A stretch of DNA of 64,000 bases from Tissierella sp. MB52-C2 (GTDB lineage: Bacteria; Bacillota; Clostridia; Tissierellales; Tissierellaceae), in NCBI RefSeq assembly GCF_030931715.1, contig NZ_CP133261.1:2272643-2336642 (forward strand), written 5' to 3'. The notes beneath the pieces are model-generated. The model searched no databases, had not been told where the DNA came from, and saw only the letters and a program-made list of their open reading frames with translations. A program made the translations under genes and the position numbers. Below are positions 1-9,651 of this stretch, one piece after another; the stretch's first letter is position 1; each line of letters begins with the position of its first letter.

Positions 1-177
1 GTCTTCATAAGATAATCCTTTAGATTTAATACCCAATAAGTTTATTCCCTTATAAAAATTTGAAGCATTTTTCATCTTTTTATCTAATTCTTTTTTTATG
101 GTTAAGAGATCTACTCCATCAATATTTAAAAAGACACCTTCCTTAACACCCTTAAAACTAATTAAGTCATCTTTCAC
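1..177 (-). CDS. minC: Septum site-determining protein MinC, N-terminal part (cut by window edge)
   Basis: The first 59 codons of a gene that runs off the left edge. The start is GTG at 177, with GGAGGT 10 nt upstream. The translation begins VKDDLISFKGVKEGVF and resembles the N-terminal domain of MinC, which inhibits FtsZ polymerisation away from midcell together with MinD. The position directly downstream of PBP2 in an mreBCD-PBP2-min order is the usual clostridial arrangement and supports the call. Only the N-terminal domain is visible, so the assignment rests on this short match plus context. Confidence 0.8.
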   Translation of the reverse strand, partial: MKDDLISFKGVKEGVFLNIDGVDLLTIKKELDKKMKNASNFYKGINLLGIKSKGLSYED

Positions 178-217
178 TTTCTAAGTTACCTCCACAATAA
201 TTTAAGTAAGTTTTATA

Positions 218-3200
218 TTATTCTGATAAGCTATTTTTAAAAGGTAGGGATTCCTTAGTTCCAACTGCATTTAATCCTAGATATTCTGCAATAATATCTC
301 TTGCCATTGGTCCTGCATAACCTCCACTACCACCTTGAAATAACACTACTGATACTGCTATTTCAGGATCTTCATAAGGTGCAAAGGCAACAAACCATGC
401 GAAATCATCATAAGTATCCCCAGTATAAGGGTTTACCCCTCCTCTTTGAGCAGTACCTGTTTTAGAGCCTACTTGTACTGGAAATTTACCAAATATTTTT
501 CTAGAAGATCCATCATTTGATACTGCTAACATAGCTTTTTTTATATGATCCAAGTTTTCATAGTTATTTAATGCTATTCTTTCACCTTCAGGCTCGTTAT
601 TAAGAATAATCTTAGAATTATTATAATTTTTCACATTATCTACTAAGGTTGCTTTATGTCTATAACCTCCATTAGATATTGTAGCTATATAATTTGCCAT
701 CTGAATAGGACTATAAGAGTTTTGACCCTGGCCAATAGTTACATTTAGAGTATCTGATATATTCCATCCAGCTTGTTGTAAATAACTAAATTTTATTCTA
801 TCAGCTAGTCCTTCTTTTTTTCCTAGCAACTTCTTTTCTGGCTCTAATCCAAAAGCATCTAGTCTTCTAATAACTTCTCCCCTAGATAATGGTTCTTCTA
901 GCTCTGTCCAGCTTACTATCTCTTCTATTATATCTTGAATAGTATCTTGGTCCAACACAGTATCTTCTTTTATATATTTTTCTATATTTCCACGCAATTC
1001 GGATTTTAACATTGCTTTAGTAGTTATTACTTTTCGTTGTGGATCGGGAACACCACCTGATACTTCTGCAGGTATATTTATTTCTATACCACTTTTATCA
1101 TTTAATCCTAATTGTTTAGATAAGTCTACTATATCTTCAAGCTCAAGCTTAACCCCTATATTTTCTCCGGTTCTCTGATTTCTTCCTAAGGCTAATGTAT
1201 AAAAATAATAGTTACATGAATCTCTGATGGCATCATATAAGTTCTCATATCCATGGGTGCCCCTACTCTGATTCCAAATCCAACATCCAGGGGTATAACT
1301 TCCAACTTGAACATATCCCATATCTCTTATGGCTTTAGTAGGGCTCATACCCTTTTCTAGCCCAGCTAATCCAGTTACCATCTTGAAAATTGAACCAGGT
1401 TGTACAGCAGTTTGAATTGCTATATTATATAATGGCCTAGGTGCTAAAGGATCTTTATCATGTTCTGGAAATAAACTTAACCAGTCTGCATTAGATATTC
1501 CCGTTGAAAACAAGTTTGGATCATAAGCAGGATAACTAGCCATAGCTAGTACTTCACCAGTTTTAACATTGGTAGCTACTACTGCACCAGATGTGGCGTT
1601 TACATAAGGTCTACCCTTTTTTCTGTTAGTACCAAATTTATAATTGCCCCATGGGCTTTCATAAGTTCCACCAACTTGAACTTTTTCTAACGTTTGCTGC
1701 AATACGCTTTCTGCAAGTTTTTGCAACTTCAAATCTATGGTTAAATAAAGGTTGTCTCCTGGTACTGGGCTTTTCTCATCTAAAGTATTAGTTGTATTTC
1801 CAAGTGCATCTACTTCAACTCTTTTTATCCCATTCTCTCCCCTTAAAACGTCTTCAAAGCTTTCCTCAACTCCAGTTTTACCTATAATATCATTAGGGGA
1901 ATATCCATTTTCATCTACATACTTTTTAATTTCATTAGGCTGACTAATTTTACCTAAATACCCCAATATATGGGCAGCTGTAGATTTTTCTGGATAATAT
2001 CTAACAGGTTCTATAGAAACCTGTATACCAGGTAAATCAGATAATCCTTCTTCTATTTTTGCTACTGTAGAATTCTTTATGCCATAGGCAATATTTATTG
2101 GCTGATATGCAAAATGTCCTTGTTTATTGAGAACTTCATATAATGTAAGTATAGACCTAGCCTCATAACTACTTAGCTCTTTAGATATCTTATATTTTTC
2201 TTTTAAAGCCTCAAAGGCTTCCCTAACTGTACTTTCTTCATCTATATTATTCTCATTATACCATCTTTTCTTGTTATTGATAAAGACATATTCAAAATCT
2301 TTTGCAATGGAAATCTTCGGATTTATTCCATTATTTAATAGTTGTTCCTGTGCCAATGTTTTTATATCATCACTAGTTATGAATTCTTCCATAATACCTG
2401 CTTTTTTACCGTATTCTACTAAAATATCTGTTGATGATTTATCTCCTATATCATCACTACCTAAATATTTATAAATTACATTAGAACTATCTTCACTTAA
2501 TTCTATCTTTATAGGTACATTTGGATTCTTTTCTAAAACCATATCCAACAATATTTTTCCAGGTACTATGATTTCAGATTTTCCCTTGTCATTTTCTTTT
2601 TCTATTACCTTTTCTAAAATATTATTAATGGAAGTCTTCATAACAATGTTGACAAAGTCCTGTTTACCCGTTGTCTTAGCTGTAACTTCTGGATAGGAAT
2701 TCATTAAGTTCCTTTTTTGTTCCTTATATTCTTCATCATAACTTAACGAATATTCTTCCATAATAATATTTTCAGCTAAATTCTTTTTAGTTAATATTTC
2801 ATATGTCAATTTCCTTGAAATTGGGTGGTCTATTATTTTTCTTATGATTATTTTATCGTTATTTATCAACCTTACTAGTTCACCAACCATAAGTCCTTCC
2901 CTAGTAACCTCTATATCTTTATCTTCTAAAGCATTTATAGCTTTTTCTATTATGGAAAACTTGTAGTGTTCTTGATATTCCTGATGAATATATGAAGCTT
3001 CAAGTAATTCTCCTATAAGGTTGTGGTTGATTATAATATCCACTACCTTATCATCAGGCATTAGGCTTTCCTCAAAATAATCTTTTTCAGCCTTATATTT
3101 AAAGCTATTTAAATTAATTGGGAAATCATCTATGTAGGAAACTCCGTCTTCTTCCAATAATCTTACTAAAGATAATAGAGCCTCATTCTTTTTATCTTTA

Positions 3201-3466
3201 TCTTTTATATCTAATTCATCTTTTAAAAGCTGTACAGTAAAACTAGGTTTATTCCCAGCTAAAAGCCTTCCATATCGATCTCTTATTTCTCCCCTAGGGG
3301 CAGAAACATATATTTCTTTTAATCTTTTATTATCTGCCATATCCCTATACTCATCACCCTTTACGATAGTTAAAGTGGCTAATCTAAAGGATAAAAGAAA
3401 CATAAGAAAAATAACGATATACGTGACAATATTATATCTATTAAGTATCTTTTCCAACCAGTTCAT
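218..3466 (-). CDS. mrdA: Penicillin-binding protein 2 (elongasome transpeptidase) with a long N-terminal insertion
   Basis: A class B penicillin-binding protein that cross-links peptidoglycan during lateral wall growth. It has one membrane segment near residues 15-35 and a pedestal region, then a transpeptidase domain. The motifs are SIFK near residue 694 (catalytic Ser), SCN near 751 and KTG near 1002. The start chosen is ATG 3466, because AGAGGTGA lies just before it; an in-frame GTG at 3475 is part of that ribosome-binding site. At 1082 residues it is several hundred longer than the usual 600-720. The excess is a charged, mostly helical-looking stretch around residues 90-430. It sits 11 nt downstream of mreD and upstream of minC. 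Confidence 0.93.
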   Translation of the reverse strand: MNWLEKILNRYNIVTYIVIFLMFLLSFRLATLTIVKGDEYRDMADNKRLKEIYVSAPRGEIRDRYGRLLAGNKPSFTVQLLKDELDIKDKDKKNEALLSLVRLLEEDGVSYIDDFPINLNSFKYKAEKDYFEESLMPDDKVVDIIINHNLIGELLEASYIHQEYQEHYKFSIIEKAINALEDKDIEVTREGLMVGELVRLINNDKIIIRKIIDHPISRKLTYEILTKKNLAENIIMEEYSLSYDEEYKEQKRNLMNSYPEVTAKTTGKQDFVNIVMKTSINNILEKVIEKENDKGKSEIIVPGKILLDMVLEKNPNVPIKIELSEDSSNVIYKYLGSDDIGDKSSTDILVEYGKKAGIMEEFITSDDIKTLAQEQLLNNGINPKISIAKDFEYVFINNKKRWYNENNIDEESTVREAFEALKEKYKISKELSSYEARSILTLYEVLNKQGHFAYQPINIAYGIKNSTVAKIEEGLSDLPGIQVSIEPVRYYPEKSTAAHILGYLGKISQPNEIKKYVDENGYSPNDIIGKTGVEESFEDVLRGENGIKRVEVDALGNTTNTLDEKSPVPGDNLYLTIDLKLQKLAESVLQQTLEKVQVGGTYESPWGNYKFGTNRKKGRPYVNATSGAVVATNVKTGEVLAMASYPAYDPNLFSTGISNADWLSLFPEHDKDPLAPRPLYNIAIQTAVQPGSIFKMVTGLAGLEKGMSPTKAIRDMGYVQVGSYTPGCWIWNQSRGTHGYENLYDAIRDSCNYYFYTLALGRNQRTGENIGVKLELEDIVDLSKQLGLNDKSGIEINIPAEVSGGVPDPQRKVITTKAMLKSELRGNIEKYIKEDTVLDQDTIQDIIEEIVSWTELEEPLSRGEVIRRLDAFGLEPEKKLLGKKEGLADRIKFSYLQQAGWNISDTLNVTIGQGQNSYSPIQMANYIATISNGGYRHKATLVDNVKNYNNSKIILNNEPEGERIALNNYENLDHIKKAMLAVSNDGSSRKIFGKFPVQVGSKTGTAQRGGVNPYTGDTYDDFAWFVAFAPYEDPEIAVSVVLFQGGSGGYAGPMARDIIAEYLGLNAVGTKESLPFKNSLSE

Positions 3467-3477
3467 TTGCTTCACCT

Positions 3478-3984
3478 CTACCTACTACCAAATCTTATTT
3501 TTGGTACAACAAAAATCTTCGAGAAAATTTTATATATAGGAATACATAAAATAATATTGTATATTATTTCTATAATCAATACATCTCTTGCAAAGTATAA
3601 AAAAGGAATTTCATGAGATAAGAAAAACATAAATATATAGTATGAGAAACTATAAAATATTGTTCCTAGAATAGAAAATAGTATAGGTATTAAAATATTA
3701 TCCTTAGATAATTTATTTTGAACTAAACCTATTAGATAGCCCACAAAAAAATAGATAAATGAGCTTATACCTAAAACAGGACTAAATATAATATCCTGTA
3801 TTATACCAATAATAAGTCCCACTACTCCTCCATAAATTCTTCCCTTATATAAGGCAATACAAATAATTATAAGAAGGGCTGTATTAGGTACAACCCCAAA
3901 TATACTTATATATGGAAGTATTGAGCTTTGTAAAAAAAGATTTAACAAAGTTATTAAAGATAGTACTAAGACAATCATATTCAT
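3478..3984 (-). CDS. mreD: Rod shape-determining protein MreD
   Basis: A 168-residue, very hydrophobic protein with about five membrane segments, the size and profile of MreD. MreD is the integral membrane partner of MreC in the elongasome. Sequence identity within the family is low, so the call relies strongly on the position between mreC (9 nt upstream) and the PBP2 gene. No catalytic motif is expected. Confidence 0.9.
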   Translation of the reverse strand: MNMIVLVLSLITLLNLFLQSSILPYISIFGVVPNTALLIIICIALYKGRIYGGVVGLIIGIIQDIIFSPVLGISSFIYFFVGYLIGLVQNKLSKDNILIPILFSILGTIFYSFSYYIFMFFLSHEIPFLYFARDVLIIEIIYNIILCIPIYKIFSKIFVVPKIRFGSR

Positions 3985-3993
3985 CCCTCAATT

Positions 3994-4827
3994 TTAATCA
4001 ATTATAAAAACTTTATACAGCTTTTTAAAGTTCACAGCAGGTTTAACTGTTATCTTTTTCATCAGCTCTTCCTCGGCATCTATTACTTCATCTACCTCAC
4101 CAATATATATATCCTTAGCAAAAGTTCCCCCAAGACCTGATGTAAACAATTTATCTCCTTTTATTACATCAGCCTTATTATCAAAAAAATATCCTGTAAC
4201 CTGTCCATCTAGACTACCAGATATAACACCACTATCTTGAGTTCTTAAGTTTATAAAGGCAATGCTATTGGTTTCATCTACAATAGCAATTACCTTTGCC
4301 CAATTATCTCCAACATCTGCTATACGTCCTACAACTCCCTCAACTATGGTGTTCTGTTCAATTTCAATTCCTTGAACTACTGTACTGCCTTTTTTAATTC
4401 CATCTTTTATTCCTTTATCTATGGTAAATCTATCAAACCAATTACCTGGCTCCTTTCCTACTACTTGAGCAGAAGTTAATTTAAAGCTTGTCTTTTCTAA
4501 GATTTTAGCTTCATTTTTAAGATAATCAGTTTTTCCTATAATATTTAAATAGCTTCGGTTTTCTTCTTCTAGTTTAGCCACCTGTTTTTTTAAACCTTCA
4601 TTTTCTTCTTTTAAATTACCAATATTTTTAACGCCCGCAAAAAAGCTAGAAATGTTTTTACCTATAGAGTTTGATACCTTCCCTATAGGTGTAAGAACAT
4701 TACCTATTACCATCTCAATTTTACTTAAAGCCATTCTTTCAGTACTAGTAACTCCTATTAGAACAATTAGAATAATAGCAATTGCCGTTACAATTATTCT
4801 TTCTTTATTCCTATTGAAAAAGGACAT
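3994..4827 (-). CDS. mreC: Rod shape-determining protein MreC
   Basis: Bitopic protein of 277 residues with one N-terminal membrane segment (about residues 8-28), a coiled coil (about 68-95, rich in Glu, Lys and Leu) and the beta-barrel MreC domain. The characteristic GVVGRIADVGDNWAKV stretch lies near residue 165. MreC scaffolds PBP2, MreD and MreB on the outer face of the membrane. It lies 10 nt downstream of mreB. GGTGAT precedes the ATG. Confidence 0.94.
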   Translation of the reverse strand: MSFFNRNKERIIVTAIAIILIVLIGVTSTERMALSKIEMVIGNVLTPIGKVSNSIGKNISSFFAGVKNIGNLKEENEGLKKQVAKLEEENRSYLNIIGKTDYLKNEAKILEKTSFKLTSAQVVGKEPGNWFDRFTIDKGIKDGIKKGSTVVQGIEIEQNTIVEGVVGRIADVGDNWAKVIAIVDETNSIAFINLRTQDSGVISGSLDGQVTGYFFDNKADVIKGDKLFTSGLGGTFAKDIYIGEVDEVIDAEEELMKKITVKPAVNFKKLYKVFIID

Positions 4828-4837
4828 AATATCACCA

Positions 4838-5869
4838 CTAACCTATTCTTTTATTATTTGAAAGGGTTTTTTTAAGAACTTCTATACTGTCTAATGCTTT
4901 TCCTGTACCTATTGCAACACAATCCAATGGTTCTTCAGCAATATGCACTGGCATACCTGTCTCTTCCATAATCAATCTGTCTAGGCCTTCTAAAAGTGCT
5001 CCCCCACCTGTTAACATTATACCTAACTCCATTACATCTGAAGCCAACTCTGGCGGTGTCTTTTCTAATGTAGATTTTATCGCTTCTAAAATATTGTGAA
5101 CAGGCTCTTTTAGAGCATTATATATTTCATCCGAACTTATGCTTATGGTCTTAGGCAGTCCAGAAATCATATCTCTACCTGTAATATCCATTGTAGTCAT
5201 CTCAGAATTTGCATCTGCAGAACCTATATTTATCTTAACTTCTTCTGCTGTACGTTCTCCAATCATTAGACTATATTCTTTTTTTATAAAACTAACTATA
5301 GACTCATCTAATTCATCTCCACCTACTCTAATGGATTTAGATGTAACGATACCACCTAATGATATAATGGCAACTTCTGTAGTACCACCACCAATGTCTA
5401 CTATCATAGAACCTGTTGGTTCTTGTACAGGTAATCCAGCACCTATGGCTGCTGCCATTGGTTCTTCAATTAAATAAGCATCCCTTGCTCCAGCATGGAT
5501 TGCTGCTTCTTCAACAGCTCTCTTCTCAACTTCTGTAACACCACTAGGTACACATACTACAACTCTAGGCTGAAATAAATTTCTTTTTTTCGATGCCTTT
5601 CTTATAAAATATTTCAACATACTTTTCGTAACATCAAAATCAGCTATTACTCCATCTTTTAATGGTCGAATAGCTACAATATTTCCTGGTGTCCTTCCTA
5701 TCATCTTTTTAGCTTCTTCACCTACTGCCAATACTTGTTTAGTATTAGTCTGTATTGCTACAACTGAAGGTTCTCTAGCTACAATTCCTCTACCCTTTAT
5801 ATAAACTAAAGTATTTGCTGTTCCTAAATCTATTCCCATATCCTTCACAAATCCACTAAATAATCCCAT
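4838..5869 (-). CDS. mreB: Rod shape-determining protein MreB (actin homologue)
   Basis: A 343-residue bacterial actin. The phosphate-1 loop [14 protein letters not shown] is at residues 10-23, the phosphate-2 loop [15 protein letters not shown] near residue 155, and the adenosine motif [13 protein letters not shown] near 288. Filaments of MreB direct PBP2-dependent wall synthesis along the cell body. The gene opens the mreBCD-PBP2-min series and follows radC by 28 nt. AAGGAG lies upstream of the ATG. Its length is normal for the family. Confidence 0.97.
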   Translation of the reverse strand: MGLFSGFVKDMGIDLGTANTLVYIKGRGIVAREPSVVAIQTNTKQVLAVGEEAKKMIGRTPGNIVAIRPLKDGVIADFDVTKSMLKYFIRKASKKRNLFQPRVVVCVPSGVTEVEKRAVEEAAIHAGARDAYLIEEPMAAAIGAGLPVQEPTGSMIVDIGGGTTEVAIISLGGIVTSKSIRVGGDELDESIVSFIKKEYSLMIGERTAEEVKINIGSADANSEMTTMDITGRDMISGLPKTISISSDEIYNALKEPVHNILEAIKSTLEKTPPELASDVMELGIMLTGGGALLEGLDRLIMEETGMPVHIAEEPLDCVAIGTGKALDSIEVLKKTLSNNKRIG

Positions 5870-5897
5870 CTTTTTTTGCTCCTTCCTTAATCAAAAC

Positions 5898-6605
5898 TTA
5901 AATTAGGTTCTTTTCTTTAAAGCTTATATATCTATTATCACCAATTATTATATGATCCAAGACTTTTATCCCAATTAAATTCCCGGCATCTATTAAACGA
6001 TTTGTTATATTCATATCCTCATTACTCGGCGTAGGATCACCACTGGGGTGATTATGTATCAAAATCATAGCATTGGAATTTCTTTTTATTGCTGCTTTAA
6101 ATACATCTCTAGGATGCACTATGGAAGCATTTAAAGTTCCTACTGAAATTTCTTCAGTTACTATTATTTGATTTTTGGTATCTAATAATACAATCCTAAA
6201 ATGTTCTTTTTGTAAGTACCTCATCTCATCCATATATAGATTAGCAATAGTACTAGGTTCATTTATTCTAACTTTATTTAATGCTTCTTTATAGTTTAAC
6301 CTTTTTCCTAATTCTATCGCCGCCAATATTTGAGCTGCCTTACATTCACCTACACCTTTGGTTTCCATCAATTCTTGTAATGTAGTATCTCTAAGGTATA
6401 CTAACCCTCTATTATCTCTGCTTAAAATCTTTCTAGCTAGGTCTATTGCTGAGTCTTTTTTATTACCTGTTCTAATTATAATTGCTAGTAGTTCCTCATT
6501 GGATAATGCACTAGGTCCATGACTATAAAGTTTTTCTCTTGGCCTCTCTGTCATGGGAAGCTCCTTAATAGTATACTTTTTCTCAAAGCCTAGATTATTA
6601 CTCAT
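5898..6605 (-). CDS. radC: RadC family JAB/MPN-type protein
   Basis: A 235-residue protein with an N-terminal helix-hairpin-helix-like region (the LMETKGVGECKA part near residue 85) and a C-terminal JAMM/MPN metal-binding domain. The metal motif HNHPSGDPTPSNED lies near residue 183. The old link to DNA repair is weak; family members are probably metal-dependent hydrolases or DNA-associated proteins of unsettled function. It lies between maf and mreB, a very common Firmicutes arrangement, and is probably co-transcribed with both. Confidence 0.93.
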   Translation of the reverse strand: MSNNLGFEKKYTIKELPMTERPREKLYSHGPSALSNEELLAIIIRTGNKKDSAIDLARKILSRDNRGLVYLRDTTLQELMETKGVGECKAAQILAAIELGKRLNYKEALNKVRINEPSTIANLYMDEMRYLQKEHFRIVLLDTKNQIIVTEEISVGTLNASIVHPRDVFKAAIKRNSNAMILIHNHPSGDPTPSNEDMNITNRLIDAGNLIGIKVLDHIIIGDNRYISFKEKNLI

Positions 6606-6621
6606 GAACTCACCTACTTAT

Positions 6622-7203
6622 CTATAATATTTTTATATCAAAAAACTTATTTAATAAGTAGTCAAGCTTTCCAAGGGGTAAGCCTACTACATTAGAATAA
6701 CATCCATCTATCTTTTCAACTAAAACTTCACCATAACCTTGAATTCCATATGCTCCTGCTTTATCCATAGGTTCTTTAGTCTCTATATATCTCTTTATTT
6801 GCCCATCTGATAAATGTCTAAATCTAACTAAAGTAGACTCGTAATCTATTATTTTTATATTAGTATTTGCTTTTATAATTGAAACACCAGTAATTACACA
6901 ATGCTCTTTATTATTTAATAAAGATAAAATCCTAAAGGCATCTTCTTCATCCTTTGGTTTACCTAATATTATATCTCCTAGAACGACTATTGTATCGGCT
7001 CCTATAATAACTTCACCATTATTAAAATAATTACTTACCCAAGATGCTTTTTCAAAGGCTAAAGCCATTGCAACCTGTTTTGGTGATTCATTATATGCCT
7101 TCTTTTCTTCAATTTTAGCTTCGAAAATTATTGGATTTAATTTATACTTATTTAAAATTTCTTTTCTTCTAGGAGAAGAAGATGCTAATATTATTTTTTT
7201 CAT
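6622..7203 (-). CDS. maf: Maf family nucleoside triphosphate pyrophosphatase
   Basis: A 193-residue Maf/ITPase-fold enzyme that hydrolyses non-canonical or modified nucleotides (such as dTTP/UTP-type substrates) to monophosphates. The N-terminal signature ILASSSPRRKEIL is at residues 4-16, GADTIVV near residue 68, and the DKAGAYGIQGYG segment near 146 is conserved. AAGGAG stands upstream of the ATG. The neighbours are radC downstream and the Gx transporter gene upstream, in one run of closely packed genes. Confidence 0.95.
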   Translation of the reverse strand: MKKIILASSSPRRKEILNKYKLNPIIFEAKIEEKKAYNESPKQVAMALAFEKASWVSNYFNNGEVIIGADTIVVLGDIILGKPKDEEDAFRILSLLNNKEHCVITGVSIIKANTNIKIIDYESTLVRFRHLSDGQIKRYIETKEPMDKAGAYGIQGYGEVLVEKIDGCYSNVVGLPLGKLDYLLNKFFDIKIL

Positions 7204-7217
7204 ATTGTCTCCTTAAA

Positions 7218-7733
7218 TTATATAAAATATGATTTTAAGCTTTTTACTAAGTTTTTAGTTATAAAATTAGATGATAGCCCTACAAAATATCCTGTAAACA
7301 AACTCATTAATAAAAGAATCGGTAAGTAAGAATATATTCTAAGGTTAGACATCATTAATACAGCCGCACTAACTTGACCAATATTATGTGCCACTGCTCC
7401 CAAAACACTTACTCCTATAAGACTAAAAACTTTAGAAAAATATTTATATATAACATACATGGTAATAGAGGCTAAAATAGCACCTGATAGACTATATATA
7501 AGGCTTGATACGCTACCTGTCACAAGGATAAGTACTATACTTTTTAGTATGCCTACTATCAAGGATTCTTTAAATCCAAATATAACCAACGTAACTAAAA
7601 TAACTACATTGGAAAGTCCTAGTCTAGCACCTGGTATAGTAACTGGCAGTGGTATTGCTGATTCTAAAACTGATAATGCAAGCCCTATTGATACTAATAA
7701 GGATAGAAATATCATTTTATTCAATTTCTTCAT
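7218..7733 (-). CDS. Gx transporter family membrane protein (COG4769, annotated as heptaprenyl diphosphate synthase component I)
   Basis: A 171-residue membrane protein with about five hydrophobic segments. The conserved ALSVLESAIPLPVTIPGARLGLSNV segment near residues 19-43 is typical of the Hpre_diP_synt_I / Gx transporter family. The biochemical role is not settled: an old annotation links it to heptaprenyl diphosphate synthesis, and the membrane profile looks more like a small substrate-binding transporter subunit. It is 15 nt downstream of the NusG_II protein, a pairing often found near rnf genes. Confidence 0.8.
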   Translation of the reverse strand: MKKLNKMIFLSLLVSIGLALSVLESAIPLPVTIPGARLGLSNVVILVTLVIFGFKESLIVGILKSIVLILVTGSVSSLIYSLSGAILASITMYVIYKYFSKVFSLIGVSVLGAVAHNIGQVSAAVLMMSNLRIYSYLPILLLMSLFTGYFVGLSSNFITKNLVKSLKSYFI

Positions 7734-7747
7734 AACTTATATCATCC

Positions 7748-8128
7748 TTAATAACTTATATGATCTACTTCATTTATTTCCTGCGGCCCTTTTATTTCAA
7801 TCACCAATCTATTTGGTAAGCATACTATTAACTCACCAGGGCTTGATATATATCCTTGATGCATATCTAGTTTATCAGGACAAGATGCATCTATTACTCT
7901 AACTTTCTCGTCTTCTATTTTCAATAAATTGTAACCAAATTCAGATTCAATCGGTATGGTTTTACCTATTATGTTTTTGTCGAATATTATCTTTTTATAT
8001 TCTTCGCCATTTATCTGGATACTTATATACTTCTCCTTATATCCTGAGGCTTTATTTTTTATAAAACCTAAAGAGGTTATACTTATTAGTGTAATAACAA
8101 TTATTAAAATTTTGTCTCCCTTTGTCAT
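7748..8128 (-). CDS. NusG domain II-containing exported/anchored protein
   Basis: A 126-residue protein with one N-terminal membrane segment (about residues 7-25) followed by a small beta-rich domain. The features ISIQINGEEYKKI, a conserved ASCPDKLDMHQGYIS segment with one Cys, and the closing CLPNRLVIEI are typical of NusG_II domain proteins. The function is unknown. It is conserved next to the Gx transporter and rnf genes in Clostridia, which hints at a link to flavin or redox membrane complexes, but this is inference. It starts the maf-mre series. Confidence 0.75.
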   Translation of the reverse strand: MTKGDKILIIVITLISITSLGFIKNKASGYKEKYISIQINGEEYKKIIFDKNIIGKTIPIESEFGYNLLKIEDEKVRVIDASCPDKLDMHQGYISSPGELIVCLPNRLVIEIKGPQEINEVDHISY

Positions 8129-8218
8129 ATAACCATCCTTTATAAAATCCTTAAGCTTAGTACATACATTACTAGTTTACCATTTATATTTTTTATTTAC
8201 AAGTTACAATTTAATAAA

Positions 8219-8242
8219 ATAAAGAGCCCAAAGGCTCTTTAT
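8219..8242 (-). terminator. Rho-independent terminator of the rnf operon
   Basis: The inverted repeat AAAGAGCC...GGCTCTTT starts immediately after the rnfB stop codon and is followed on the minus strand by a T-rich tail (TTTATTTTATT). It closes the rnfCDGEAB transcript. Confidence 0.9.
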
Positions 8243-9051
8243 TAGACTGCTACATTTTCAGTTTTTTTACCGTATATGGCTTTTGTAGGACATTTTTCAG
8301 CACATACCCCACAATTTATACATTTATCGTAGTTAATTTTTGCCAAATTGTTTTCGAAGCTAAATGCTTCTTCTGGACAATTTTTAACACATATTTGACA
8401 CCCTATACATCCTGTACTACATTTTTGTCTTACTTCCTTACCTGAATCCTTGCTCTTACATTTTACAACGAATTCATTTTCATATGGAACTAATTCAATA
8501 ATAGCCTTAGGACATACTTCAATACATTTCATACAAGCTGTACATTTGTCTTTGTCAATAAATGCTATTCCGTCAATTATTTCTATAGCTCCAAATTGAC
8601 AAACATCTTCACAAGTTCCACATCCTAAACATCCAAAGGAACAAGCTTTACTTCCCCCTTGCAGTATATTAGCTGCTCTACAATCTTTTATACCTTCATA
8701 TTTAAATTTTTCCTTTGCCTTATTACAATCTCCCTGACAAAGAACTGTAGCTACTTTCTTTTCCAGATTACCAGCATTAACTCCCATAATATCTGCTATT
8801 TGTTCAGCTACTGGTTTACCACCAACGTTACATGCACTAACAGATGCTTTGCCCGCTACTATAGCATTTGCTAAACCATCACAACCAGGAAATCCACAGG
8901 CACCACAGTTAGCTCCGGGAAGTGCTGTTCTCACTGCTTCCACCTTCGGATCAGTTTCTACTGCAAAGGCATTAGATGCTATGGCTAGAAGGATTGCAGA
9001 AACTAATCCCATTCCACCTAATACTAATATTGGATTTAATATATCTGTCAT
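8242..9051 (-). CDS. rnfB: Rnf complex iron-sulfur subunit RnfB
   Basis: A 269-residue subunit with an N-terminal membrane anchor (about residues 8-28). A four-cysteine Fe-S domain (CGACGFPGC near residue 47) follows, then several 4Fe-4S ferredoxin motifs, among them CGTCEDVC, CTACMKCIEVCP, CIGCQICVKNCP and CINCGVCAEKCP. RnfB takes electrons from reduced ferredoxin and passes them into the membrane part of the ion-pumping ferredoxin:NAD+ oxidoreductase. It is the last gene of the operon. Confidence 0.95.
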   Translation of the reverse strand: MTDILNPILVLGGMGLVSAILLAIASNAFAVETDPKVEAVRTALPGANCGACGFPGCDGLANAIVAGKASVSACNVGGKPVAEQIADIMGVNAGNLEKKVATVLCQGDCNKAKEKFKYEGIKDCRAANILQGGSKACSFGCLGCGTCEDVCQFGAIEIIDGIAFIDKDKCTACMKCIEVCPKAIIELVPYENEFVVKCKSKDSGKEVRQKCSTGCIGCQICVKNCPEEAFSFENNLAKINYDKCINCGVCAEKCPTKAIYGKKTENVAV

Positions 9052-9063
9052 ATTTTTTCCCTC

Positions 9064-9636
9064 CTAAACAAGTCCATTAAAACCTAAAAAGGCTATAGAC
9101 ATTAATCCTGCAGCTATTAAAGCTATAGGGAACCCCTTTAAAGCTTCTGGAATATCTGCTAATTCAAGTTTCTCTCTAACACCTGATATAAGAATTAAAG
9201 CTAGAGTAAATCCAACTGAAGCACCAATACCATTAAAAGTAGTTTGAAGTAAATCATATCCTTCTTTTATATTTAAAATTGCAACTCCTAATACCACACA
9301 GTTTGTAGTAATAAGTGGTAAGTAAACTCCTAATGCGTTATATAATGTAGGAGACATTTTTTTAAGAACAATTTCAACAAATTGAACTAGTGCTGCTATA
9401 ACTAATATGAAAACAATTGTTTGTAAGTACTGTAGTCCCATAGTTACTAAAATATACTTCTGTATAAAAAAAGTAATTATAGATGATAATGTAACTACAA
9501 ACGTTACAGCAATTCCCATTCCTGCTGCAGTTTCCATTTTATTTGATACTCCCAGAAATGGACAAATACCTAGGAATTGAGCAAATACATAGTTATTTAC
9601 AAAAATTGTACTAATTAAGATTGCTGCAATACTCAT
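9064..9636 (-). CDS. rnfA: Rnf complex membrane subunit RnfA
   Basis: A 190-residue integral membrane protein with six hydrophobic segments, close to the family norm. The NNYVFAQFLGICPFLGVS segment at residues 9-26 is characteristic of RnfA/NqrE. Together with RnfE it forms the inverted-topology pair that holds a membrane Fe-S centre. It lies 12 nt upstream of rnfB and 15 nt downstream of rnfE. Confidence 0.95.
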   Translation of the reverse strand: MSIAAILISTIFVNNYVFAQFLGICPFLGVSNKMETAAGMGIAVTFVVTLSSIITFFIQKYILVTMGLQYLQTIVFILVIAALVQFVEIVLKKMSPTLYNALGVYLPLITTNCVVLGVAILNIKEGYDLLQTTFNGIGASVGFTLALILISGVREKLELADIPEALKGFPIALIAAGLMSIAFLGFNGLV

Positions 9637-9651
9637 TATTTTCCCTCCTTA

